DNA from: Syntrophomonadaceae bacterium
Lineage (GTDB): Bacteria; Bacillota; Dethiobacteria; DTU022
Reading direction: 5' to 3'
DNA length: 5,370 bases
NCBI GenBank assembly: GCA_003553305.1
Contig: PWEB01000082.1
Span: 1-5,370, forward strand
This document shows positions 1 to 5,370 of this stretch, one piece after another. Position numbers and translations under genes: made by a program. Below the pieces are notes generated by a model. The model made no database searches. It saw only the letters and a program-made list of their open reading frames with translations, and had not been told where the DNA came from. Every line of letters starts with the position of its first letter. Within the stretch, counting starts at the first letter, position 1.

Positions 1-336
1 TATTTCTTCAGCATCCGGCCCCTCTAATTCTTCTAGAAGTTCTCCCAATTCCTGTTCATGCTCGGCATATGTTGCCAGGAGTTCATTAAAATCTTCAGGG
101 TCCCCGGCGTTTTCCATTGCCGCCAGTCTGCGTTTCGAGTATTCATCTTGGACCATAATTTTTTCTTCCAGATCCGTGGCCAGTTCATACTGGGCATTCT
201 CAATAGCCTGGCCTGCATCGTAAAATGGATTTTTGGGGGTTAACAAAGTTTCTGGCCCGTTGCCATCCACGGCCCATACGGAACCTCCAAAAAGCAGTAA
301 AACAGCTGCCGTTATGATCATAATTTTTTTCAGCAT
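1..336 (-). CDS. Secreted DUF5667-like protein, 3' end beyond the left edge (partial)
   Basis: An open frame starts at ATG 336-334 and stays open to the window edge, giving 112 residues without a stop. A good Shine-Dalgarno (AAGGAGAG, 345-352) sits 8 nt upstream. Residues 1-22 form a signal peptide: MLKK, then a hydrophobic core, then SVWA, with likely cleavage before VDG. The mature part opens with LLTPKNPFYDAGQAIENAQ (31-49), followed by a strongly charged, probably helical region rich in Glu and Leu (50-112). A short Thr-Pro-x-x-Pro-Phe-Tyr motif followed by charged helices resembles DUF5667 proteins, which often sit near sigma/anti-sigma genes in Clostridia and Actinobacteria; this assignment is from memory of the family pattern. 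It is the third gene of the sigI-rsgI unit, 111 bp after rsgI. The function is unknown; an exported partner of the RsgI ectodomain is possible but unproven. Confidence is high that it is a gene and moderate for the family. Confidence 0.75.
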   Translation of the reverse strand, partial: MLKKIMIITAAVLLLFGGSVWAVDGNGPETLLTPKNPFYDAGQAIENAQYELATDLEEKIMVQDEYSKRRLAAMENAGDPEDFNELLATYAEHEQELGELLEELEGPDAEEI

Positions 337-344
337 TGCTCTAA

Positions 345-370
345 CTCTCCTTTTGATTCTTTTTGATTCT
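345..370 (-). repeat. 10-bp tandem repeat running into the Shine-Dalgarno of the third gene
   Basis: TTTTGATTCT occurs twice head to tail (plus strand 351-360 and 361-370). On the mRNA strand this reads AGAATCAAAA twice, running directly into the AAGGAGAG ribosome binding site of the DUF5667-like gene. It makes an A-rich, unstructured translation-initiation region. Replication slippage is the simplest origin. Confidence 0.7.
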
Positions 371-404
371 TTCGGTTTACTATTTTATTCGAAACCAGTT
401 CGTT

Positions 405-426
405 ATTTTGGTGGTCACACCAAAAT
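405..426 (-). repeat. Perfect hairpin between rsgI and the third gene
   Basis: ATTTTGGTG (405-413) and CACCAAAAT (418-426) form a perfect 9-bp stem around a 4-nt loop. A further AAACC (392-396)/GGTTT (439-443) pair could extend it outward. It lies just after the rsgI stop codon (448-450). In the direction of transcription it is followed by AACGAAC and not by a U-run, so it is not a classic intrinsic terminator. It may be an mRNA processing or stability element, or a partial attenuator setting the level of the downstream gene. The structure is seen directly; the role is inferred. Confidence 0.5.
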
Positions 427-447
427 TTCAGCCAGCCCGGTTTATCA

Positions 448-1428
448 CTACGGAGGACCGGGGTTGTTTTCGGGAGGGTCGGGAATATCCTCCGGAGAGC
501 CGGGCCCCCCTTCAGTCGGCCCTGGAGTATCCACTGGAAGCTCTGGAGCCTTTTCCCGTTGTAGCGGTTTATCAACCGGCATATCGTCAGGTTTGGTCGG
601 ATCAACCGCCGGTTCGGGCAGATCGTCAGTTTCAACCGGAGCCGGTGTCTTTACAGCAGACTTTCCGGCAGAGCGAAAAATACCTTCCGCCGGAGGGGTT
701 TCCAGCCTAGTTACCATTTCCGGAAGGGGTAAATCCTCGGGCACTTTTTCACTAACTTGCTCTTGTAGTGCTTCAAACCATAAATAGCGGTTTAAAGACA
801 CTCCTTCAGAATCTGCTTTTTTTCTGGCCTGCTCGTCAGCCTTGTTTATGCCTATATAAGCAGAAACTTTCAGCTGCAGCAACTTCTCATCGATAATATC
901 CGCCAGCGTTTCCGGATCAACTCCGGCCTGTTCCGATTCGACCAGCGTGATGAGAATCAGATTGTCTTCAAGCTCCAAATCGAGGTAACCCTCGTGGACA
1001 GAGCGTTCCAGCAGCCATTCCAGGACAACATCCAGCCTGCTCTCCTCAGGACAATTTTCCACCAGTAAGCGGGCCTCGCTGTCAATAGGAAGGCAATCTA
1101 CCACCACCAGATTTTCATCAAAAACTAATTCCAGGGTCGGGTTAATATCAAGGGCCAGGTAACCGTACTGATAAGCAGCAGGTTCCGACCAATCATTTTC
1201 AGGACCCTCTACCGGAATTAAGAAAAAAACTAAAAAGATAACTGCCGCCAGGGAGGCTGCCGCCGCAAAGATTTTAGGCCATGACAGCAAAGCCGGATTG
1301 TAAATTATTTTATCTCCGGCCTCTAATAATCCTCCGGGATGGGGCACACTGAGATAATCCCCGTCTGGCGTGAGGACGATCACTTTTCTTTTATCAACTT
1401 GCAGGACAATACCCTCAGCTTTTTTCAT
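448..1428 (-). CDS. rsgI: RsgI-type membrane anti-sigma-I factor
   Basis: A 326-residue single-pass anti-sigma factor predicted to hold SigI inactive at the membrane. Residues 1-50 form a small beta-rich cytosolic domain (GIVLQVDKRKVIVLTPDGDY) typical of RsgI_N. One transmembrane helix spans about 51-72. The ectodomain (about 85-225) contains YLALDINPTLELVFDE, matching the RsgI-like middle domain with its conserved Asp-Ile-Asn-Pro. The Asn96-Pro97 bond corresponds to the site where B. subtilis RsgI is known to self-cleave. Residues 230-326 are a Pro/Glu/Asp-rich tail (TPGPTEGGPGSPED and similar) with no folded C-terminal domain, unlike the carbohydrate-sensing RsgI proteins of cellulolytic clostridia. 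The ATG directly abuts the sigI stop codon (TAA-ATG). Its Shine-Dalgarno (GAAGGAGAG) lies inside the end of sigI, so the two are translationally coupled. The family call is firm from domain order and context; the signal sensed is unknown. Confidence 0.9.
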   Translation of the reverse strand: MKKAEGIVLQVDKRKVIVLTPDGDYLSVPHPGGLLEAGDKIIYNPALLSWPKIFAAAASLAAVIFLVFFLIPVEGPENDWSEPAAYQYGYLALDINPTLELVFDENLVVVDCLPIDSEARLLVENCPEESRLDVVLEWLLERSVHEGYLDLELEDNLILITLVESEQAGVDPETLADIIDEKLLQLKVSAYIGINKADEQARKKADSEGVSLNRYLWFEALQEQVSEKVPEDLPLPEMVTRLETPPAEGIFRSAGKSAVKTPAPVETDDLPEPAVDPTKPDDMPVDKPLQREKAPELPVDTPGPTEGGPGSPEDIPDPPENNPGPP

Positions 1429-2121
1429 TTAAATCTCTCCTTCAACCGCCAGATCCCGGGCATATTCTTGGAGGTGAGAAAACTCATTTTCTGACAGCAG
1501 CAGGGCGAGAGCTATAACGTAAATTCGCCCCCGCTCCAGTACTCGCGGTGTCAACCCGGTCCATTCGCAAAGCCTGCGTTTTGGCAATCTTCCGTTTTTA
1601 TTAAGGTAATCAATTAAATCCTGGTTTTCAGCCATGATCCTGGCCGCCCGTTTCAATTTTTCTTTGGTTTCCTTATGCTTTGGCTGAGATTTGATTAGCA
1701 TCGCAAAGGTAATATTATATTTTTTCAAAAGCCGTTTGTAAGCTTCAACTTCTTGCTTCCTTTCATCTTGTTCCCAGTCTTCCTCGACTGCGGATTTTGA
1801 CAGAAAGTCGTCGCCGGGCATTATCACCAGACTGTGTTTTCCCGCCCGGCGAAAATGATCAATCAGTCTTCTCCTAATAACAAGTCTGGACAAATGCTCA
1901 AAAGAACCACCCTTGGATTCGCGGTAAGCATCAATCGATTCGTTAAAAGCAATTAAGGCTATGCTTAGTTCTTCATCCCGCCCCCACTCCAAGGGCCGCC
2001 GGCAGATCTTCTGGGCTTCCTTTAATATAAAGGGGCGGTAGTGGCTGATTAGCTTTTCCCTGGCCTGTTTTTCACCCGATACCGATAACTCGAGCAGTTG
2101 TTTTAATTGATCCTGATGCAA
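1429..2121 (-). CDS. sigI: RNA polymerase sigma-I factor (SigI family)
   Basis: Alternative sigma factor of the SigI family, 230 residues from the chosen start. A sigma-2-like region spans about 20-95 (KLISHYRPFILKEAQKIC, then ELSIALIAFNESIDAYRESKG, then LVIRRRLIDHFRR), including the IAFNEAI-like helix of SigI. The C-terminal part (about 130-222) is the SigI-specific DNA-binding domain and not an ordinary sigma-4. It has KKYNITFAMLIKSQPKHKET and a helix-turn-helix, GRLPKRRLCEWTGLTPRVLE. Length and motif order match B. subtilis SigI. The longest frame begins at GTG 2133, but that GTG lies inside a near-perfect Shine-Dalgarno (GAGGTGAT, 2136-2129) placed 7 nt before TTG 2121-2119, so TTG is preferred; the GTG form would add four residues. 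The TAA stop abuts the rsgI ATG. By analogy it directs transcription of envelope genes when released from RsgI and probably its own operon. Confidence 0.93.
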   Translation of the reverse strand: MHQDQLKQLLELSVSGEKQAREKLISHYRPFILKEAQKICRRPLEWGRDEELSIALIAFNESIDAYRESKGGSFEHLSRLVIRRRLIDHFRRAGKHSLVIMPGDDFLSKSAVEEDWEQDERKQEVEAYKRLLKKYNITFAMLIKSQPKHKETKEKLKRAARIMAENQDLIDYLNKNGRLPKRRLCEWTGLTPRVLERGRIYVIALALLLSENEFSHLQEYARDLAVEGEI

Positions 2122-2128
2122 GGCAGGA

Positions 2129-2136
2129 ATCACCTC
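2129..2136 (-). promoter_or_regulatory. Strong Shine-Dalgarno deciding the sigI start
   Basis: GAGGTGAT matches eight consecutive bases of the 16S-complementary AAGGAGGTGATC. It ends 7 nt before TTG 2121-2119. The alternative GTG start at 2133 is part of this element and has only a weak purine run upstream, so the site favours the TTG start. Confidence 0.6.
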
Positions 2137-2220
2137 TTCTCTGAATAAGAGTTCGGTATCGTCATTAAATCATCCTTCCGGGTTAAAATTATAGATACTA
2201 TTGTTTCCTCTATATGTTTA

Positions 2221-2248
2221 TTCGTTAAAGATTTACTTTTTCGGTGGT
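2221..2248 (-). promoter_or_regulatory. Candidate SigI-type promoter of sigI-rsgI
   Basis: On the minus strand ACCACC (2248-2243) is followed after 18 nt by CGAA (2224-2221). This loosely resembles the C-rich -35 and CGAA -10 reported for SigI promoters. SigI operons are commonly autoregulated, and the position would leave a leader of about 95 nt before TTG 2121. The match is short and was judged by eye. A TATAAT at 2193-2188 on the same strand lacks a recognisable -35 and is the competing candidate. Confidence 0.25.
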
Positions 2249-2260
2249 CCTGGAGCAGAA

Positions 2261-2318
2261 TTTAAAATAATCGGCATTCTACAACAAATCCATATGCTGT
2301 AAGAATAATAATTTTAAA
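2261..2318. repeat. Large imperfect inverted repeat in the divergent intergenic region
   Basis: The left arm (2261-2286, read on the minus strand) has TGTTGTAGAAT, then 7 nt, then ATTTTAAA. The right arm (2295-2318, plus strand) has TGCTGTAAGAAT, then 4 nt, then ATTTTAAA. The arms are separated by 8 nt (2287-2294). The dyad is AT-rich and lies inside the roughly 450-bp gene-free stretch between sigI and the amidase gene, where it could be an operator, a pair of regulator half-sites or an UP-like element serving both directions. The symmetry is seen directly; the role is inferred. Confidence 0.5.
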
Positions 2319-2419
2319 AGAACCGACCCAATGACATAAAAGAACTCGAGAGGTTGAAATATTTCTACTAATCCGTTAATATTGAGATAGAAGTTGACAG
2401 CTTTTTCGTTTCATCGTTT

Positions 2420-2449
2420 TTGACAGGGCTTTTGGAATTATATTATCAT
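2420..2449 (+). promoter_or_regulatory. Probable sigma-A promoter of the amidase gene
   Basis: A perfect -35 TTGACA (2420-2425) is followed after 18 nt by TATCAT (2444-2449), five of six matches to TATAAT. An overlapping TATTAT (2441-2446) would give a short 15-nt spacer. The start of transcription would fall near 2456, leaving a leader of about 115 nt before ATG 2571. A second TTGACA (2394-2399), 26 bp upstream, has no matching -10. Confidence 0.5.
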
Positions 2450-2483
2450 TTCAAATAATAATCCCACTTCGCAGTCCTAACCT

Positions 2484-2517
2484 GGTCCGAGAATAAACAA
2501 TTCGGATCGCTCTTTTT
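2484..2517 (+). terminator. Weak terminator-like hairpin in the amidase leader
   Basis: GGTCCGA (2484-2490) can pair with TCGGATC (2502-2508), including one G-U pair, around an 11-nt loop, followed by TCTTTTTA (2511-2518). The stem plus U-run resembles a weak intrinsic terminator inside the predicted 5' leader. It could attenuate transcription of the amidase gene, but the stem is short and no alternative antiterminator pairing was identified. Confidence 0.25.
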
Positions 2518-2570
2518 ATATTCAGGCAGTTTTTACCGGAAGTTAAATCTCCTTATGGGGGCGAATAATA

Positions 2571-4796
2571 ATGAAAAAGATTGTGTTGGCCGTCTTGATT
2601 ATCTCCATAGTGGGTGTTTCAGTTTTTATGGTTTACCAGGCAAGAATTATTGATCTTGTAATTAACGATGAGCTAATTGAGCTGGACGACCCGGTAAAAA
2701 TAGAGGATGAAGTAATATTTGTTCCCGCGAAACCCGTCTTTGAAAGATTAGGCGCCTATACAAGGTGGAATCCCGGCAATGAAGTATTCTCCGGCAGCCT
2801 TGGCGAGTTCACGGTTCATCTCCCCGCCGGCAGTCATGAAGTAACCGTTGACGGTGAAACTGTTACATGGGATGCGCCGGTAAAACTGATCGATGATACA
2901 GTCTATACCCCCATAGAACCGACTGCGGAAGCGCTGGGAGCCTTTGTGGAATGGAATGAAGAAACAAGAGAAGTAATCATTTCCACCCCGCAGGAATTTG
3001 ATCCGGAAAGAGACGAAGAACAAGAGGAGCTGCTTCTGCATGTTGCTTACCCACCCGAATATCAGATCAGTTATTATGCGGATTCTTTATTTGTTTTCGG
3101 AACCACCCAGTCCTATTCGCAGGTCGATGTGACCGTAAACGGGGAACCGGTGGACATGTTAAACAGAAAAACCGGGAACTTTCTAACCCTGGTCGATATT
3201 CCCCGCGGCGAGGAATATACCGTCAGGGTAGAAGCCAGTGACGGTGTTGAAAGGACCATGGTGGAAAGATCGGTTATTTACCCGGAAGGTTTGCAGGCCA
3301 TGCCGGAAGCACCCCTGGAAATTCATTCCTCTCATTTGATGCCCGAAGAGGACCAGATTATAAACCCGGGAGAGACATTGAAGATAGTGGCCCGGGGCAG
3401 TCCGGAAGCCACGGCTTATTATCAAATCGGTGAAGGCAATTATGTTCAAATGACAGAGTTAGAATACCCGACCGGCCCCCCGGGGAGCGGCGGCATCTAT
3501 AGTGCCGTATACACGGTGAGCGCTTACGACGCTCCTGCTGAAGGGGTTTCTGATACCATGCCTATTACTGTAATTTTAGATAAAGACGGAGAACAGGTCA
3601 GCCGCGAATTGCCGGGCCGGGTAGCCTTTTTTTCCGAACTTCCCTATAAAGTGTTAGAGGTCCAAGAGGATCCAGAACTAAATTTTTCAGGCTGGTTTAG
3701 AATTATCCGCGATGATTCTTACCAGCTTTATTCCGACACCCGGGGCGGCACCGGTTACCCCGACAACGTCGCCAGTTACCTGACTGAAGGAACCCGCTTC
3801 GAAGCGATAGGAGCTTCCGGAGACTATTACCGGGTAAGACTTGAAGAAAACGAGACCTACCTGCTTCATAAAGACGCAGGCCGGGAACTGGAAGACAAAG
3901 ATATCCTGGACCCGATATTGTCCGGTATCGAAGTAAAAGAAACCGGCGAAAAAGTTAGCCTGCGCCTGGACGCCGACGAGCGGTTTTCCTTCCTCGTTGA
4001 CAGCGGTACGAATCAACTGGAGATCAAAATGTACGGGATAGACAGGGTTGAAGATCTGGAAATTCCGGAAATGCCCGGTTCGGTGCAGGAGTTGATTCTC
4101 GAGCCCATGGCAGGGGAGCCCAATGCCCTGGTATTAAAAATAAAGCTTAATCAAGCCTTTACCGGTTTTACCCCCTCGTGGGAAGGCACCGCCCTGAGAT
4201 TTAAGCTCGACAAACCGCCCGGGGCAGATGCAGAAAACCCCTTGCAAGGCAAAACCATAGTTGTTGATCCCGGGCACGGAGGAGAAGACCCGGGCGCACC
4301 CGGGCCGGGTGAACTTTATGAAAAAGACGTGGTCCTGGACATAAGCCTTTATCTAAAAGAGCTCCTGCTAAAAGAAGGTGCGGATGTGATCATGACCCGC
4401 ACTGAAGATGTAGATTTAGATCTTTACGATCGCCCGAAAGCAGAATTTATGGATGAGACCGACTTTTTCATAAGCGTTCACGCCAACGCCCACGGCCACG
4501 GAGCGGATGCAGTAAATACCCACGGAATAATGACTCTTTATAACTATGATCATAACGAAAAACTGGCAGATATCATGCTTGACACGGTGACAGAAGAAAT
4601 GGACCTGCCGGCGCTGTACACCTGGAAAAGGAATATTGCGGTAACCAGGCACACCCAGTTTCCCTGCGTTTTAGTGGAGGCCGGTTATATGATGCACCCT
4701 GAAGACAACTGGCACATCCTTCATCCCAGGGGACAGCAGCAATTTGCCGCGGCCATGATGGAAGGAATCAAGGAGTATTTCCTTTCCTTCGATTAG
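2571..4796 (+). CDS. N-acetylmuramoyl-L-alanine amidase (Amidase_3) with stalk and SH3-like domains
   Basis: Secreted or membrane-anchored zinc amidase (741 residues) predicted to cut the bond between N-acetylmuramic acid and L-alanine in peptidoglycan. Residues 1-22 are a basic-hydrophobic signal peptide or anchor. A copper-amine-oxidase-N-like domain (about 28-138) has two half-repeats, each ending LGA-x5-WN-like (60-67, 122-129). Two beta-rich, Ig-like segments follow (about 158-237 and 248-352). Then come an SH3-like region (about 381-436, LYSDTRGGTG to YLLHK) and an AMIN-like region (about 450-546). The C-terminal catalytic domain (about 560-738) has VDPGHGG with His569, Glu584 in ELYEKD, SVHAN with His637, and LVEAGYM with Glu703: the expected zinc ligands and catalytic glutamate, so it looks active. 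The start is supported by GGGGG (2557-2561), a moderate Shine-Dalgarno 9 nt before ATG. It is divergent from sigI and may belong to its cell-wall regulon (inference). Confidence 0.93.
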   Translation: MKKIVLAVLIISIVGVSVFMVYQARIIDLVINDELIELDDPVKIEDEVIFVPAKPVFERLGAYTRWNPGNEVFSGSLGEFTVHLPAGSHEVTVDGETVTWDAPVKLIDDTVYTPIEPTAEALGAFVEWNEETREVIISTPQEFDPERDEEQEELLLHVAYPPEYQISYYADSLFVFGTTQSYSQVDVTVNGEPVDMLNRKTGNFLTLVDIPRGEEYTVRVEASDGVERTMVERSVIYPEGLQAMPEAPLEIHSSHLMPEEDQIINPGETLKIVARGSPEATAYYQIGEGNYVQMTELEYPTGPPGSGGIYSAVYTVSAYDAPAEGVSDTMPITVILDKDGEQVSRELPGRVAFFSELPYKVLEVQEDPELNFSGWFRIIRDDSYQLYSDTRGGTGYPDNVASYLTEGTRFEAIGASGDYYRVRLEENETYLLHKDAGRELEDKDILDPILSGIEVKETGEKVSLRLDADERFSFLVDSGTNQLEIKMYGIDRVEDLEIPEMPGSVQELILEPMAGEPNALVLKIKLNQAFTGFTPSWEGTALRFKLDKPPGADAENPLQGKTIVVDPGHGGEDPGAPGPGELYEKDVVLDISLYLKELLLKEGADVIMTRTEDVDLDLYDRPKAEFMDETDFFISVHANAHGHGADAVNTHGIMTLYNYDHNEKLADIMLDTVTEEMDLPALYTWKRNIAVTRHTQFPCVLVEAGYMMHPEDNWHILHPRGQQQFAAAMMEGIKEYFLSFD

Positions 4797-4813
4797 ATAT
4801 CTGATTAGATATC
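4791..4813 (+). repeat. Tandem duplication covering the amidase stop codon
   Basis: GATTAGATATC occurs twice with a 12-bp period (4791-4801 and 4803-4813). The first copy carries the last codon and stop (GAT TAG), so the second supplies a further out-of-use stop just downstream. The two GATATC palindromes can also pair as a 6-bp stem. It looks like a small slippage duplication. Confidence 0.75.
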
Positions 4814-4823
4814 CTTATCAAAT

Positions 4824-4838
4824 TAAGAGTTTCTCTTA
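4824..4838. terminator. Small hairpin at the convergent gene ends
   Basis: TAAGAG (4824-4829) and CTCTTA (4833-4838) form a perfect 6-bp stem with a 3-nt loop, and the stop codon of the leftward heme gene lies within it. Only 39 bp separate the two convergent stop codons, and no GC-rich terminator with a long U-run is present. This could act as a weak bidirectional terminator, but support is slight. Confidence 0.2.
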
Positions 4839-5333
4839 CTCGTTAAAGTAGCGCATACTGGTCTTTTTTAATTCTCTATCACTAAACAACAGCGCATAGT
4901 TGTTGATCCCGGTCGCTTCAGAAATTGTACCCATAATTTCCCGGCATTCTTGATCTGAATGCCCGTGGACCATGCTAAAAAGGTTATAGGGCCAATCATA
5001 AAAAGTTTGACGATGGTAGCAATGAGTAACTTCCCTAAATTTAGACATTTTCAGACCGGTCTCGTTTACCCGCTCTTCCGGGACCACCCATACTCCCATG
5101 GCATTGGAACTAAAACCACTTTTGCGATGGGCAAGTACAGTTCCCAGGCGGCGCATCATTCCCCGATCCAGTAAGCGCTGAATGCCTGCAAGAAGGTCCT
5201 GGGTGTCTATACGCAGTTGATCCGCCAAATCTGAGTAGGGAGTCATTGAGTAAGGCAAATCTTCCTGTAATAGCCGGACCAGCTTTTTATCCTTTTTTGT
5301 AGTCGTAGGGTGAGAATTAATCCCGGCGTTCAC
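4836..5333 (-). CDS. ahbB: Siroheme decarboxylase subunit, AhbB type (Lrp/AsnC-like fold)
   Basis: Predicted subunit of the AhbA/AhbB enzyme that decarboxylates siroheme to didecarboxysiroheme in the alternative heme route of anaerobic bacteria and archaea. Residues about 15-66 form an AsnC-like winged helix (KLVRLLQEDLPYSMTPYSDL, then LLDRGMMRRLG). Residues 67-163 form the ferredoxin-like domain with the family signature VTHCYHRQTFYDWPYNLFSM (102-121) followed by HG, and a C-terminal ELKKTSMRYF. The HCY-x-R and WPYNL pattern plus this ending favour the beta subunit (AhbB) over AhbA or a true Lrp regulator. The start is GTG 5333-5331, with no good Shine-Dalgarno. The GTG overlaps a TGA stop in another frame (GTGA), suggesting coupling to an upstream gene. 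The same frame is also open to the window edge, so a start farther right cannot be excluded. Residues 1-14 look like a nonconserved extension. It is convergent with the amidase gene. Confidence 0.85.
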   Translation of the reverse strand: MNAGINSHPTTTKKDKKLVRLLQEDLPYSMTPYSDLADQLRIDTQDLLAGIQRLLDRGMMRRLGTVLAHRKSGFSSNAMGVWVVPEERVNETGLKMSKFREVTHCYHRQTFYDWPYNLFSMVHGHSDQECREIMGTISEATGINNYALLFSDRELKKTSMRYFNE

Positions 5334-5370
5334 AGGGGGCCTGATTTGTATTTTTCTTGATTGACCTTGA

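Noticed and set aside
233..787. A 184-codon open frame on the plus strand rich in Gly, Ser and Pro
   Set aside because: It lies antisense to the rsgI tail and the third gene. Its composition mirrors the Pro/Glu-rich repeats on the other strand, and the minus-strand frames have clear domains and ribosome binding sites.
2188..2193. TATAAT on the minus strand upstream of sigI as a sigma-A promoter
   Set aside because: No acceptable -35 hexamer occurs 16-18 nt upstream and there is no extended -10 TG, so it was not listed as a promoter.
2356..2365. Perfect palindrome GAAATATTTC
   Set aside because: It is short and AT-rich in an AT-rich region, has no partner site, and is expected by chance.
4269..4304. 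Three CCCGGG hexamers within 36 bp
   Set aside because: They are explained by Pro-Gly codons in the amidase zinc-binding stretch (DPGHGGEDPGAPGPGE) and are not an independent repeat.
4836..5333. Lrp/AsnC-family transcription regulator as the product
   Set aside because: The winged-helix fold is shared, but the HCYHR, WPYNLF and KKTSMRYF signatures fit siroheme decarboxylase and not amino-acid-responsive regulators.

Overview
The window looks like chromosomal DNA of an anaerobic Firmicute, probably of the Clostridia or Desulfotomaculum/Syntrophomonas type. The evidence is a SigI/RsgI pair, a cell-wall amidase with a copper-amine-oxidase-N-like stalk, low-GC intergenic DNA, Bacillus-like Shine-Dalgarno sequences and a siroheme-decarboxylase gene of the anaerobic heme route. 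The genus cannot be fixed from the sequence alone. No RNA gene, mobile element or CRISPR array is visible.

Layout. Positions 1-2121 (minus strand) hold a three-gene set read leftwards: sigI (sigma-I factor), rsgI (membrane anti-sigma factor, start codon abutting the sigI stop) and, after a 111-bp gap with a perfect hairpin, the 5' part of a secreted protein resembling the DUF5667 family that runs off the left edge. Positions 2122-2570 are a divergent intergenic region of about 450 bp. It has no convincing gene, but holds a large imperfect inverted repeat, possible promoters in both directions and a leader hairpin ahead of the rightward gene. Positions 2571-4796 (plus strand) encode a 741-residue secreted or membrane-anchored N-acetylmuramoyl-L-alanine amidase. 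Positions 4836-5333 (minus strand) encode a siroheme decarboxylase subunit (AhbB type). It is convergent with the amidase and probably translationally coupled to a gene lying beyond the right edge.

How the genes may work together. In Bacillus subtilis, SigI/RsgI controls cell-wall homeostasis genes, and RsgI self-cleaves at an Asn-Pro bond before regulated proteolysis. The RsgI here keeps that Asn-Pro motif. The divergently transcribed cell-wall amidase is a plausible SigI target or functional neighbour, which is an inference from position and weak promoter-like matches. The heme gene is probably an unrelated convergent neighbour. Most of the window is therefore recognisable envelope-stress and cell-wall biology. 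The least explained parts are the divergent intergenic dyad, the unusual RsgI tail and the third operon gene.
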